DNA of 64,000 nucleotides from Nematostella vectensis (taxonomy: Eukaryota > Cnidaria > Anthozoa > Actiniaria > Edwardsiidae), in NCBI RefSeq assembly GCF_932526225.1, contig NC_064043.1:16513939-16577938 (forward strand), given 5' to 3'. Position 1 is the first letter of the stretch, and every line of letters begins with the position of its first letter. The notes under the pieces were generated by a model. It was not told the DNA's origin, did no database searches, and was given only the letters and a program-made list of their open reading frames with translations. Both the position numbers and the translations under genes were made by a program. Of this stretch, positions 36,928-48,541 are shown one piece after another.

Positions 36928-38737
36928 AACATCCTTGCTAGTTACCACTCACTACCACCACATACTTTCTTGCTAGTTACCACTCACTACCAAAACACAC
37001 ACCCTTGCATGAACCCCTCATCACCATGACACACACCCTTGCTAGTTACCACTCACTACCATCACATACACCCTCTTGCTAGTTACCACCTCACAAACAC
37101 CCTTGCTAGTTACCACTCACTACCAAAACACACACCCTTGCTAGTTACCATAACTACCACCACACACACACCCTTGATAGTTACCACTCACTACCAACAC
37201 ACACACACACACCCTTGCTAGTTACCACTCACTACCATCACCCACACATCCTTGCTAGTTACCACTCACTACCATCACCCACACATCCTTGCTAGTTACC
37301 ACTCACTACCATCACCCACACATCCTTGCTAGTTACCACCCACTACCACCACCCACACATCCTTGCTAGTTACCACCCACTACTAACACCCACACACCCT
37401 TGCTAGTTACCACTCACTACCATCACCCACACACCCTTGCTAGTTACCACTCACTACCATCACCCACACATCCTTGCTAGTTACCACTCACTACCAACAC
37501 ACACTCCCTTGCTAGTTACCACTCACTACTAACACCCACACACCCTTGCTAGTTACCACTCACTACCATCACCCACACACCCTTGCTAGTTACCACTCAC
37601 TACCATCACCCACACATCCTTGCTAGTTACCACCCACTACCACCACAAACACCCTTGCTAGTTACCACTCACTACCATCACCCACACACCCTTGCTAGTT
37701 ACCACTCACTACCATCACCCACACATCCTTGCTAGTTACCACTCACTACCATCACCCACACATCCTTGCTAGTTACCACCCACTACCACCACAAACACCC
37801 TTGCTAGTTACCACTCACTACCATCACCCACACACCCTTGCTAGTTACCACTCACTACCATCACCCACACATCCTTGCTAGTTACCACTCACTACCATCA
37901 CCCACACATCCTTGCTAGTTACCACCCACTACCACCACAAACACCCTTGCTAGTTACCACTCACTACCATCACCCACACACCCTTGCTAGTTACCACTCA
38001 CTACCATCACCCACACACCCTTGCTAGTTACCACTCACTACCATCACCCACACATCCTTGCTAGTTACCACTCACTACCATCACCCACACACCCTTGCTA
38101 GTTACCACTCACTACCATCACCCACACATCCTTGCTAGTTACCACTCACTACCATCACCCACACATCCTTGCTAGTTACCACTCACTACCACCACAAACA
38201 CCCTTGCTAGTTACCACTCACTACTAACACCCACACACCCTTGCTAGTTACCACCCACTACCACCACAAACACCCTTGCTAGTTACCACTCACTACCATC
38301 ACCCACACATCCTTGCTAGTTACCACTCACTACCAAAACACACACCCTTGCTAGTTACCACTCACTACCATCACCCACACACCCTTGCTAGTTACCACTC
38401 ACTACCATCACCCACACACCCTTGCTAGTTACCACTCACTACCATCACCCACACATCCTTGCTAGTTACCACTCACTACCAACACACACTCCCTTGCTAG
38501 TTACCACTCACTACTAACACCCACACACCCTTGCTAGTTACCACTCACTACCATCACCCACACACCCTTGCTAGTTACCACTCACTACCATCACCCACAC
38601 ATCCTTGCTAGTTACCACTCACTACCAACACACACTCCCTTGCTAGTTACCACTCACTACTAACACCCACACACCCTTGCTAGTTACCACCCACTACCAC
38701 CACAAACACCCTTGCTAGTTACCACTCACTACTAACA
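36928..38737 (+). repeat. 37-bp minisatellite (about 49 copies)
   Basis: The unit is CCTTGCTAGTTACCACTCAC followed by TACCATCACCCACACAT, with variants CCCACTACCACCACAAACAC and CTACTAACACCCACACAC. Blocks of four to five units recur, indicating recent segmental duplication. It fills most of NOC3L intron 13. The transcribed (minus) strand is G-rich and carries GGTAACTAG and GGTAGTGAGTGG in every unit. Confidence 0.96.
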
Positions 38738-38923
38738 GAAACAGGCAGGTAGTAGGATATGTTGTTATGTGCTCCCTGTATTATATCTGAATTTTCGTAT
38801 TTGTGCGAGATAAAGCTAAAAGTCTGCTTGGCTTCACATGCTTTGACTAGCTTGAACTTTCTTTCAAATCGCATTAAGACTAGAGTTGTAGTTACATGTT
38901 AATCTATCTTAAAAAAGACTAAC

Positions 38924-39097
38924 CTTATGGACCACAATATTATTCAAAGCTGTCATGAGATCCGCAAAGAAGTCTATGTTGATGAGATGAGCGTATTTTG
39001 CCAGACCCTCGAGTGCAGGAGAGAGGAGGGGTGCGTGACTGTTGCTCTTCAGCACACGGAAATATGTCAGAAAGACAAACTTGAGCAGCTCAGAATG
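38924..39097 (-). CDS. NOC3L: NOC3L exon 13 (residues 458-515, CBF/Mak21-type domain)
   Basis: The acceptor is CTATCCTTCCCAG|CATTCT and the donor CATAAG|GTTAGT. An upstream AG at 39,120 would bring in a stop codon, so this inner AG is chosen. It encodes HSELLKFVFLTYFRVLK, then LLSPALEGLAKYAHLINIDF and FADLMTAL. The LEGLAKFAHLINxxFFxDL block is a hallmark of the CBF/Mak21 domain of Noc proteins. Confidence 0.95.
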
Positions 39098-39215
39098 CTG
39101 GGAAGGATAGCAATAAGGCCTGTGTGAAGGTGGTTATCATTTTGATGGTAATCATGCTGATGACTGGGACAATGATGATGATAGCAGATAGACAGATGAT
39201 TTACAGGAAATTTAC

Positions 39216-39296
39216 CGTTCTTGCTCTTTTATCACCACTTTCAACAGCTTCTGTTTCTTGTAACTCCTTTTCCAACTTCTTCATTTCTTTCTGTCT
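39216..39296 (-). CDS. NOC3L: NOC3L exon 12 (residues 431-457)
   Basis: Acceptor GTTATAG|AGACAG and donor AGAACG|GTAAAT. It encodes RQKEMKKLEKELQETEAVE and SGDKRART, a charged helical or coiled-coil stretch equivalent to KKAEEKLERELREAEASE in human. Confidence 0.9.
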
Positions 39297-39399
39297 CTAT
39301 AACACATAAATATGGTTATCACATGTGCAAATGCCGTTTGCAAAAGTTTTATTAAATATTGTTATATTTCTATTTTTGACGACGGTTTAAAAACTTTTT

Positions 39400-40450
39400 A
39401 AACCCCCTTCCCCCACCCTTGACATCTATTACAAGTTTAGTTGTCATAAGATGTTTCGGCGTCGGGTAGTTTTACTTCTAGTGACGTCATCGATGATGTC
39501 ACTAGAGTTTGGTTGTCGTACGACGTTTCTTTCATGAAATATATATTTTTCATTTTGTTGACGTCAGCATATTTTTGCTATAAGTGACATCATTGATGAC
39601 GTCAAAAATCACACGACCATATTGTTACACACCCCTTGCCACATACATGACACATACCAAGTTTGGCTATCATATGATATTTCGTTTCGGAGATATAAAT
39701 TTAGATATGACATCGGGATAGTTTTGCAGTGCCGCAAAAGTAAAAAGCTTCTGGATAAAATTAATTGGAAAACAGCAACCAGCCTCGATAAAATTCCAGT
39801 CAAACTTGCTACTTCCTCACTTTGATATTTAATAAGTACATATACTATTTTTTTTATTTATTTATGTATTAAATGATATTTTAACCGTGTATAAAAAAAG
39901 TTTTGTTGTCATACGATGTTTTTTTAATGAAAAAAAATACTTTTTATTTTGATGACGTCAGCATATTTTTTTCCTAGTGATGTAATTGATGATGTCATAA
40001 TCACGTGACCATATCGGTGCACCCCCTTGAGACCTTCAAGACACATACCAAGATTGGTTGTCATATGATGTTTCGATCATGAGATATGGATATTTTTATT
40101 CTTAATGAAATCGGAATAGTTTTGCTTTTAGTGAGGTCATCACTGACGTTACAAATCATGTGACCATATTTTGCACCCCTCTTGGCACAAACATGACACC
40201 TGCCAAGTTTGGTCAAGAGATATGATTTTTTTTGCTTTTAATCACGTTTTTTGCTTTATGTGACAGCACCGATGATGCCACACCTACATGACACCAGGTT
40301 GCCATACGATGCTTCCTTGTGAAAGATAAAAAAATTTTTATTTTGATGACGTCATCATATTTTTGCTTCTAGTCACAAATCATGTTTTGCACCTCCCTTG
40401 TCACATACATGACACGGATGGACGGACATCGCATCACGAAAACTCTAGTC
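39400..40450 (+). repeat. Degenerate 150-200-bp tandem repeat with TGACGTCA motifs
   Basis: Recurring order: CACCCCTTGNCACATACATG, ACACATACCAAGTTTGGTTG, TCATATGATGTTTCG, ATATATTTTTATTTTGATGA, CGTCAGCATATTTTTGC. About five diverged copies lie in NOC3L intron 11. Perfect CRE-type TGACGTCA palindromes occur at about 39,482, 39,561, 39,596, 39,953 and 40,350. Confidence 0.85.
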
Positions 40451-40619
40451 GATGGGTTGCAAATATTTGTTACCATATTTTTCTTGTATACCACACTTTC
40501 TTAGGTATGGGGCGGCACATGGTAGATCTGTTATAGATCTCATCACAAAACTGACAGACAACTGTGTAATGTGCGTAATGATAAGGAACTGTAATTGTGA
40601 GGTTTGGGTTTAATAATAC

Positions 40620-40769
40620 CTTTCTGTCTCTCTTTGATAGCGTCCCTTTTGCCATCTTTTCTCTTTTGTTCTGCCCTTTCACTTTTGCTTGTCTCAAGTT
40701 GTTGTTGTCATCACGCAATGACAAAACATCCATCTCATTTATTCGTAAAGATAGCAAAACTTGTAAAAC
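40620..40769 (-). CDS. NOC3L: NOC3L exon 11 (residues 381-430)
   Basis: Acceptor TTTGTTTCAG|GTTTTA and donor AGAAAG|GTATTA. It encodes VLQVLLSLRINEMDVLS, a short polar linker DDNNN and a basic region RQAKVKGQNKREKMAKG plus SKRDRK. It matches the LKTFLCLRIKEVEV block and the basic KEKRKSLSRMQRKW region. Confidence 0.92.
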
Positions 40770-40805
40770 CTGAAACAAACTCCATATGATAAGAGAAATG
40801 TTCCA

Positions 40806-41550
40806 TCACTATGACAATTGTTTGGAGTAACTGTGGGGTAACACCACCCTTCCCTGTCACAACTGTTTGGGTTAACTGTGGGATTAGTACCACACTTCAC
40901 TGACAATTGTTTGGGGTAACTGTGGGGTCAACACCACCCTTAACTACAACATTTATTTGGGGTAACTGTAGGATAACACCACCCTTCGCTATGACAACTG
41001 TTTGGGGTATTTAAGTGTGTGGTAACACCTTCTTTTGCTACAACAACTGTTTGGGGTAACTGTGGGGTAACACCACCCTTTGCAATGACAACTGTTTTCG
41101 GTAACTGTTGGGTCAACACCTTCATTCACTACAACTGTTTGGGGGTAACTGTAGGGTCAACACCACACTTCACTATGACAACTGTTTGGGTTAACTGTGG
41201 GGTTAACACCACCTTTCACTATGACAACTGTTTGGGGTAACTGTGGAGTTAACACCACACTTCACTATGACAACTGTTTGGGGTAACTGTAGGGTTAACA
41301 CCACCCTTCGCTATGGCAACCGTAAGGTTAACACCACTCTTCACTATGGCAACTGTAAGGTTAATACCACTCTTCACTATGACAACTGTTTGGGGTAACT
41401 GTAAGGCTGATACCACCCTTCACTGTGACAACTGTTTGGGGTAACTGTAGGGTTGACACCACCCTTCACTATGACAATTGTTTGGAGTAGCTATAGGGTT
41501 TACACAAACACTTGACTATGACAACTGTTTGGGGTAACTGTGCAGTTCAT
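40806..41550 (+). repeat. 46-bp minisatellite (about 16 copies)
   Basis: The unit is ACAACTGTTTGGGGTAACTG followed by TGGGGTTAACACCACCCTTC and ACTATG. It occupies about 745 of the 832 bp of NOC3L intron 10, so the intron is little more than the array plus its splice sites. Confidence 0.95.
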
Positions 41551-41601
41551 TGCATTCCTAATCATGGAAACAATATGAGAGACCACTTATTATGCATTTA
41601 C

Positions 41602-41658
41602 CGCTGGTTTGACTCTATGCCCCTTGACCTTCACATATTTTGTAATCATCTTTACTGC
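41602..41658 (-). CDS. NOC3L: NOC3L exon 10 (residues 362-380)
   Basis: Acceptor CCATTTACAG|GCAGTA and donor CCAGCG|GTAAAT. It encodes AVKMITKYVKVKGHRVKPA, equivalent to the VIKVISGFVKGRNYEVRPE segment of human NOC3L. Confidence 0.9.
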
Positions 41659-41807
41659 CTGTAAATGGATAAAAAAGTGATGGAGTTCCTAATTGTTTGA
41701 TAGCTATCAAATATGATTGTGATTGCTTTAAACAAGGTGGCATATACCACCACCATAAAATATTTGTAACAGACTAGTAAATAGTATAAATAGTAAATAA
41801 AAACATG

Positions 41808-42046
41808 ATAAATAACCATGACCTTCACATCATAATAATACTAGTCACATGATAACTAACCATGACCTTTACATCATAATAATACTAACCACATGATAAA
41901 TGACCATGACATTAACATCATAATAATACTAGTCACATGATAACTAACCATGACCTTTACATCATAATAATACTAACCACATGATAAATGACCATGACAT
42001 TAACATCATAATAATACTAGTCACATGATAAATAACCATGACCTTT
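41808..42046 (+). repeat. 44-bp minisatellite (5-6 copies)
   Basis: The unit is ATGATAACTAACCATGACCT followed by TTACATCATAATAATACTAA and CCAC. Alternate units differ (ACTAGTCAC versus ACTAACCAC), suggesting duplication in pairs. It is within NOC3L intron 9. Confidence 0.93.
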
Positions 42047-42207
42047 GCATCATATATACATACAGTACTAGACACATCATAGAGTGGTTTTCAAAAACCT
42101 TTGAAATACTATCTAGTTTATTTATTACTAAACATTGTAATGTCTGACTATGAAACTTAAAACAATAAAATTTTGTTGAACCGGATTTTGACAACCACTC
42201 TACTCAC

Positions 42208-42279
42208 CTCTAATGAGACATTCCCTGACACATCTCCTTGGAATAGCTTGTGAAATGCATCACAGCACATTGCAGAGAT
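42208..42279 (-). CDS. NOC3L: NOC3L exon 9 (residues 338-361)
   Basis: Acceptor TTTTTATCAG|ATCTCT and donor TTAGAG|GTGAGT. It encodes ISAMCCDAFHKLFQGD and ends VSGNVSLE. It corresponds to the family's ISEMCCEAVKKLFKxD segment. Only 179 nt separate it from exon 8. Confidence 0.93.
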
Positions 42280-42458
42280 CTGATAAAAACAAAGTGTAGA
42301 TAACAGATAGAATATAATCAGATAAAAGTAGAGTTCCCATTTGTAAGCGTTGTCTAATTATTGTAAATTATGTTATGCGTTCTTCAGCCAAGTGGCAGTG
42401 ATGTTGGTGTTCATAAATGATAAAGATATTGGAGATAAATTTATGCTGAAAGAATCAC

Positions 42459-42584
42459 CTGTCCGTTGTGAGAGTCATCATCCATGCGAGGTACCATCAC
42501 AGCAATCAGATTATTATGGTAGTTGAAGTGTTGAAGGGAGATCAGTAAATCGCATTGGCATTGTACTGCAATTAATTGTAGACC
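42459..42584 (-). CDS. NOC3L: NOC3L exon 8 (residues 296-337)
   Basis: Acceptor TTTTTGCAG|GGTCTA and donor GGACAG|GTGATT, both phase 0. It encodes GLQLIAVQCQCDLLISLQ and HFNYHNNLIAVMVPRMDDD. This is the strongly conserved SLCELLxxLPHFNFHNNIIxxIVPLMND block. Confidence 0.95.
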
Positions 42585-42717
42585 CTGCAAAAATGAAAGA
42601 ATAATGAGAAAAGTTGAATTCAAGCTGAATACTCAAAAAGACTAGTGTCAGATATAGAGTAAGACTCCTTGAACAATTTATAATGTACAATACAAGATGT
42701 CAAGATTAATTATTATA

Positions 42718-43066
42718 CAAGACAAGATACAAGGTAAGGCATCTTTATCAACTCCTATAGGAGACAAGATACAAGGTAAGGCATATTGATCAACTCCTAT
42801 AGAAGACAAGATGCAAGGTAAAGCATCTTGATCAAATCCTATAGAAGACAAGATACAAGGTAAGGCATCTTGATCAACTCCTATAGAAAACAAGATACAA
42901 GGTAAGGCATCTTGATCAACTCCTATAGAAGACAAGATACAAGGTAAGGCATCTTGATCAACTCCTATAGAAGACAAGATACAAGGTAAGGCATCTTGTT
43001 TAACTCCTATAAAAGACAAGATACAAGGTAAGGCATCTTGATCAACTCCTATAGAAGACAAGATAT
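42718..43066 (+). repeat. 42-bp minisatellite (about 8 copies)
   Basis: The unit is GACAAGATACAAGGTAAGGC followed by ATCTTGATCAACTCCTATAG and AA. It is within NOC3L intron 7. A minus-strand frame (DQDALPCILSSIGV repeated) is an artefact of the unit length. Confidence 0.95.
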
Positions 43067-43569
43067 AAAGAAAGTACATCGAAGACTATAAAACACAGTA
43101 TCAATAACATATTGATCAAGATTATTTGAAAAACTTAGAGCAAACAGATCATTATAAAATATACAGGCTATGAATCTAAGAATCTCTGAATCTAAAAATC
43201 TCTGAATCTATGGTGATGACATTCGAGAATTGCGCTTAACAAATTAGAAAAATATTATTTAAATGCTTTGAAAATATATATCAAACAAATTTGTGTCATG
43301 TTATGACTAAAAAAAAAACAAGCACCATTTACTTATGTTTAACAAACAAAGCATTTGTTGAAAAGATTTTGAGCTCGTTAAGATGGAGCATTTCTGCAGA
43401 ATATGTTGGTGTTTTCCGGATAATTATATAAGATAGGATAGTCATAGAGGATACAAAGCTATTAAAAAACATCATTACTAAATGCACGCTGTAATAATAT
43501 GCAGCCAAACATGTCAAATGATGTTAAACTGCACAGCAACATCTGATTACAAACCAAAACAAGACATAC

Positions 43570-43628
43570 CTCTAAAGGGTCTTTTTGGGAAGATCCATTG
43601 ACTTGAATAAACTTTTGGACTCCCTTTC
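43570..43628 (-). CDS. NOC3L: NOC3L exon 7 (residues 276-295)
   Basis: Acceptor TTATTGTAG|GAAAGG and donor GAG|GTATGT (phase 0). It encodes GKGVQKFIQVNGSSQKDPLE. Sequence similarity is weak, but the length, phase and position between the FEEG block and the HFNYHNN block fit, and both splice sites are good. Confidence 0.8.
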
Positions 43629-43682
43629 CTACAATAAAAGGAATCAGAGCCATAAAGTATAGACAAGAGCATTGTCGCATTA

Positions 43683-46330
43683 CCAAAGAGTGAACAATGG
43701 AAAGGTCCCATTACCAAATAGTAAACAATGGAAAGGTCCCATTACCAAATAGTGAACGATGGAAAGGTCCCATTACCAAATAGTGAAAAATGGAAAGGTC
43801 CCATTACCAAATAGTGAACAATGGAAAGGTTCCATTAACAAATAGGGAAAAATGTAAAGGTATCATTCACAAATAGTAAACAATGGAAAGGTCCCATTAC
43901 CAAATAGTGAAAAATGGAAAGGTCCCATTACCAAATAGTGAAAAATGGAAAGGTCCCATTACCAAATAGTGAAAAATGGAAATGTCCCATTAACAAATAG
44001 GGAAAAATGGAAAGGTCCCATTACCAAATAGTAAACAATGGAAAGGTCCCATTAGCAAATTGTGAACAACTGAAAGGTCCCATTAACAAATAGGGAAAAA
44101 TGTGAAGGTCTCATTCACAAATAGTAAACAATGGAAAGGTCCCATTACCAAATAGGAAACAATGGAAAGAGCCCATTACCAAATAGTGAACAATGGAAAG
44201 GTCCCATTACCAAATAGTGAACGATGGAAAGGTCCCATTACCAAATAGTGAACGATGGAAAGGTCCAATTACCAAATCGGAAACAATGGAAAGAGCCCAT
44301 TACCAAATAGTGAACGCTGGAAAGGTCCAATTACCAAATCATGAACAATGGAAAGGTGCCTTTACCAAATAGGAAAAAATGTGAAGGTCTCATTAACAAA
44401 TAGTAAACAATGGAAAGGTCCCATTACCAAATAGTGAACAATGGAAAGGTCCGATTACCAATTCGTGAACAATGGAAACAGCCCATTACCAAATAGTAAA
44501 CAATGGAAAGGTCCCATTAGCAAATCGTGAACGATGGAAAGAGCCCATTACCAAATAATAAACAATGGAAAGGTCCCATTACCAAATGGTGAACGATGGA
44601 AAGGTCCAATTACCAAATCATGAACAATGGAAAGGTGCCTTTACCAAATAGGAAAAAATGTGAAGGTCTCATTAACAAATAGTAAACAATGGAAAGGTCC
44701 CATTACCAAATAGTAAACAATGGAAAGGTCCCATTACCAAATAGTGAACAATGGAAAGGTCCGATTACCAAATCGTGAACAATGGAAACAACCCAATACC
44801 AAATAGTAAACAATGGAAAGGTCCCATTAGCAAATCGTGAACGATGGAAAGAGCCCATTACCAAATAGTAAACAATGGAAAGGTGCCATTACCAAATAGT
44901 AAACAATGGAAAGGTGCCTTTACCAAATAGGAAAAAATGTGAAGGTCCCATTACCAAATAGTGAACAATGGAAAGGTCCCATTTCCAAATAGTGAACAAT
45001 GGAAAGAGCCCATTACCAAATAGTGAACGATGGAAAGAGCCCATTACCTAATAGGAAAAAATATGAAGGTCTCATTAACAAATAGTAAACAATGGAAAGG
45101 TCCCATTACCAAATAGGAAAAAATATGAAGGTCTCATTAACAAATAGTAAACAATGGAAAGGTCCCACTACCAAATAGTGAACAATGGTAAGGTCCCATA
45201 ACCAAATAATGAACAATGGAAACAACCCAATACCAAATAGTAAACAATGGAAAGGTCCCATTAGCAAATCGTGAACGATGGAAAGAGCCCATTACCAAAT
45301 AGTAAACAATGGAAAGGTGCCATTACCAAATAGTGAACAATGGAAAGGTCCCATTTCCAAATAGTGAACAATGGAAAGAGCCCATTACCAAATAGTGAAC
45401 GATGGAAAGAGCCCATTACCTAATAGGAAAAAATATGAAGGTCTCATTAACAAATAGTAAACAATGGAAAGGTCCCATTACCAAATAGGAAAAAATATGA
45501 AGGTCTCATTAACAAATAGTAAACAATGGAAAGGTCCCACTACCAAATAGTGAACAATGGTAAGGTCCCATAACCAAATAATGAACAATGGAAACAACCC
45601 AATACCAAATAGTAAACAATGGAAAGGTCCCATTATCAAATAGTGAACAATGGGAAGGTCCCATTACCAAATAGTAAACAATGGAAAGGTCCAATTACCA
45701 AATAGTGAACAATGGAAAGGTCCCATTACCAAATAGTAAACAATGGAAAGGTCCAATTACCAAATCATGAACAATGGAAAGGTGCCTTTACCAAATAGGA
45801 AAAAATGTGAAGGTCTCAATAACAAATAGTAAACAATGGAAAGGTCCCATTACCAAATCGTGAACAATGGAAAGAGCCCATCACCAAATAGTGAACAATG
45901 GAAAGGTCCCATTAGCAAATCGTGAACGATGGAAAGAGCCCATTACCAAATAGTAAACAATGGAAAGGTCCAACTACCAAATAGTGAACAATGGAAAGAT
46001 CCCATTTCCAAATACTGAACAATGGAAAAGGAACATTACCAAATAGTGAAAAATGGAAAGTCCATTATCAAATAGTGAACAACGGAAAGGTCCCATTACC
46101 AAAAGTAAAAAAATGGAAAGGTCCCATTAACAAATAGTGAACAATGGAAAGGTTCCATTACCAAAATGTAAAGAATGGAAATTTCTCATTACCAAATAGT
46201 GAACGATGGAAAGGTCCCATTACCAAATAGTGAACAATGGAAAGGTCCCATTACCAAATAGCAAACAAACGAAAGGTCCCATTACCAAAATGTGAACAAT
46301 TGAAAGGTCCCATTACCAGATAGTAAACAA
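43683..46330 (+). repeat. 31-bp minisatellite (about 85 copies)
   Basis: The unit is AAAGGTCCCATTACCAAATA followed by GTGAACAATGG. Variants are GAGCCCATT, GGTGCCTTT, AAAAAATGTGAAGGTCTCAT and TCGTGAAC. A roughly 370-bp (12-unit) block is duplicated around 45,060-45,240 and 45,430-45,610. It fills NOC3L intron 6 to within 55 bp of exon 7. The transcribed strand repeats TTTGGTAATGGGA. Confidence 0.96.
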
Positions 46331-46477
46331 AATAGTAAATAGGCCTTTTACAATTTTATTATCTTGTAGAAAATTTTCTTGTCAATAGTTCTTAGATTGA
46401 AATATAGCAATTATACAATCCAGCTATTAGGCTGGTATGTAATTATTATTAAACAATCTACCAAATACAGAACATAC

Positions 46478-46571
46478 CTTGAGCACTGGCCTCAAGAATC
46501 TGTAGATATCTCTGGTATGAAGTAAGGACACCCTCCTCAAAGTCTCTTAGCTTGCGGACTTCTTTAGACAC
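46478..46571 (-). CDS. NOC3L: NOC3L exon 6 (residues 245-276)
   Basis: Acceptor TTTCATTTCAG|GTGTCT and donor CAAG|GTATGT (phase 1). It encodes VSKEVRKLRDFEEGVLTSY and QRYLQILEASAQ, matching the family's KLREFEEGLVSQYKFYLE block. Confidence 0.93.
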
Positions 46572-47049
46572 CTGAAATGAAAGCTCAACACATCACTAGT
46601 CAACATAAATAAACGCTCTCAAGTACATTGTGATTGAAAAAAAATTCAAAAACAGACAACGCTCTATTAGGGCTGGGTGTGCTATTCTTTGGCGTGTGCA
46701 TGGAAATAATGAAACCTGAAAACGTTTTTGCTTCAAAATCTTTCCAGACGCTATTTCTTTTCTGTACAGTCACCAGGAAAAATTGAAAATTTAGTTGTCT
46801 TTGGACTTTTGATGTTTATTCGAGTTTGATAGCTTGTTGAATAAAATTCATGTTGATAGAGAAAGAAAGAGCTGCACGAAGCAAGAAGTCTGAGAGCAAC
46901 GAAATAGTGACCATTACGTTGATCTTTCTTGCCCTCCAATTGGATGTTTATGAGACACACCCATTAACCCAACCTAAATTTAGGTTGGTACATAATGGCG
47001 GGAAGCAAAAGCCAATTTCACCCACCAAAGGCTTTGTGGTCTGTTGCCA
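46572..47049. other. NOC3L intron 5, right part
   Basis: No feature recognised. Confidence 0.4.
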
Positions 47050-47560
47050 AGCCATCCGTTAGGTTTGAAACTTCGAGGTCAATGTGACATTGGGGACTAT
47101 GTTTTGCTTGGTCTTTCCTTCCTTCTTCATCCCTGAGCCCCTGATTGAGGACACAGAACATGTGCCTGTGCTTCTCATCATGTCAAAATCAGTGGATGCT
47201 TAAAACCCCAAGTTTGCCCTGAATGATGCTTAGACTGGTGTCATCATTATTCCTCACGGCAGCCTCGCAGCCACACCCAGCACAGATGGAATCACCAAGG
47301 TAACAAACTACCACTCATCCATCATTCCAAGATCACATGGCCTACCAAAAATTGGGTGTGCTGTGCCCCTCCATCTGCTGCAGCAGAACAGTGTATCAGC
47401 TACCCACTGGCCAGGAATATTGTTGCACTTAATCCAACAAGAACACCCATTGGAGAAGATGGAATTACTCCCCACACCCTTTCTGCATACAGCCCATGGG
47501 AAATTTCCAGAGTCTCTCAAATAGTTCAAGTCTGGGCCAGACATCATGATCTTATAGCCC
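47050..47560 (+). pseudogene. Unassigned decayed coding remnant
   Basis: One plus frame stays coding-like for about 165 codons with two internal stops: NFEVNVTLGTMFCLVFPSFF, PEPLIEDTEHVPVLLIMSK, TGVIIIPHGSLAATPST and GKFPESLK. Base composition is less AT-rich than the surrounding intron. It could be a retrocopy or transposon remnant. I do not recognise the source. Confidence 0.25.
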
Positions 47561-48498
47561 ATTCACACTAACTAAACCAGTTTAACTAAACATGGTTTAA
47601 CTAAAACCGAGTTCACAATAACCTTGTTTAACTCGGATGGCGTTCACACAAAAACTAGACAATTTTTTCCAAAAACTTCAAAACCTCAAACTTGTGGCAT
47701 TCCACTGCAACGTCAGCACGCATGCAGAACACAGTTTGAAAATTTTGAAATACTTTGGCTTCAAATCCTAAACAAACGTTTTGGTGTGAATGGGGTATTA
47801 GTTTTGCTCATGTCAACACAAAGACCTAATCCTTGCTTCCACAAACGCGAGCTTCTCCAGGAGTGTCTAGCGAATCTGAGGAGATTACTAGGTCATCTGC
47901 ATAGAGTAGCGTCTTCTTTTATATTTCTTTACTCTCTAATTCAAAGGCATATCCAGTTGCTCCAGCTAACTGAAAATCTGTTTGCTGGTGCCTCTATTAT
48001 TTTACTTATTTTTTTGTATGAGGAGCAATATGCATAACAATGCAACAGAGGGAAAAAATGGCATGAATTTTTCCAATTCTCAATATATAAGCTTAAGATT
48101 CCACATACAAGGAGTTCCTCTGACCAAAAGCTCAATTCCAAATTTTAAAGAAATTTAGATAGCAAGTAAAGTTGGCTTAATTTCTGATCAGAGCCCGACT
48201 TCTCCCTGAAAACAACGAGAATTCATACTTTGAACATTCGAAAACTGCACTTCAAGCCTCAAATCTCGAAGACGAATCAATTAGAAAAAAATACTTTTTG
48301 ATATGTTGGTTTACATAACATAAGGAACCTCTATGCAAAAATTCAAGCATACCAAGTTAACCATACCTTAATTTGGGAAAACTTGCCTGTTTTTGCTCTG
48401 TCTAACAATGCTTGCATCTTGCATCGTTAAAACAACATACCTTTTATTGTATGGCACATTATTAAACAGGAGAAGACAGCTAAATATGTTTCTCTCAC
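47561..48498. other. NOC3L intron 5, left-over unique sequence
   Basis: Short repeated TTTAACTAAACCAG-like words occur at 47,570-47,640. No gene recognised. Confidence 0.4.
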
Positions 48499-48541
48499 CT
48501 TGACCTCCTTTTCTTTCTCTGATAGTGATCGCAGGGGATAA
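48499..48541 (-). CDS. NOC3L: NOC3L exon 5 (43-nt microexon, residues 230-244)
   Basis: This is a very short exon between TTTATCAG|T and AAG|GTGAGA. The first base completes Gly230, then come YPLRSLSEKEKEVK and phase 0. It supplies the YxIRPLTExEK segment that must follow KDIAPG in the family, which is why this short piece is trusted. Confidence 0.9.

Noticed and set aside
42678-43079. 133-codon frame on the minus strand in the 42-bp array
   Set aside because: Repeat artefact inside NOC3L intron 7; the unit is divisible by three.
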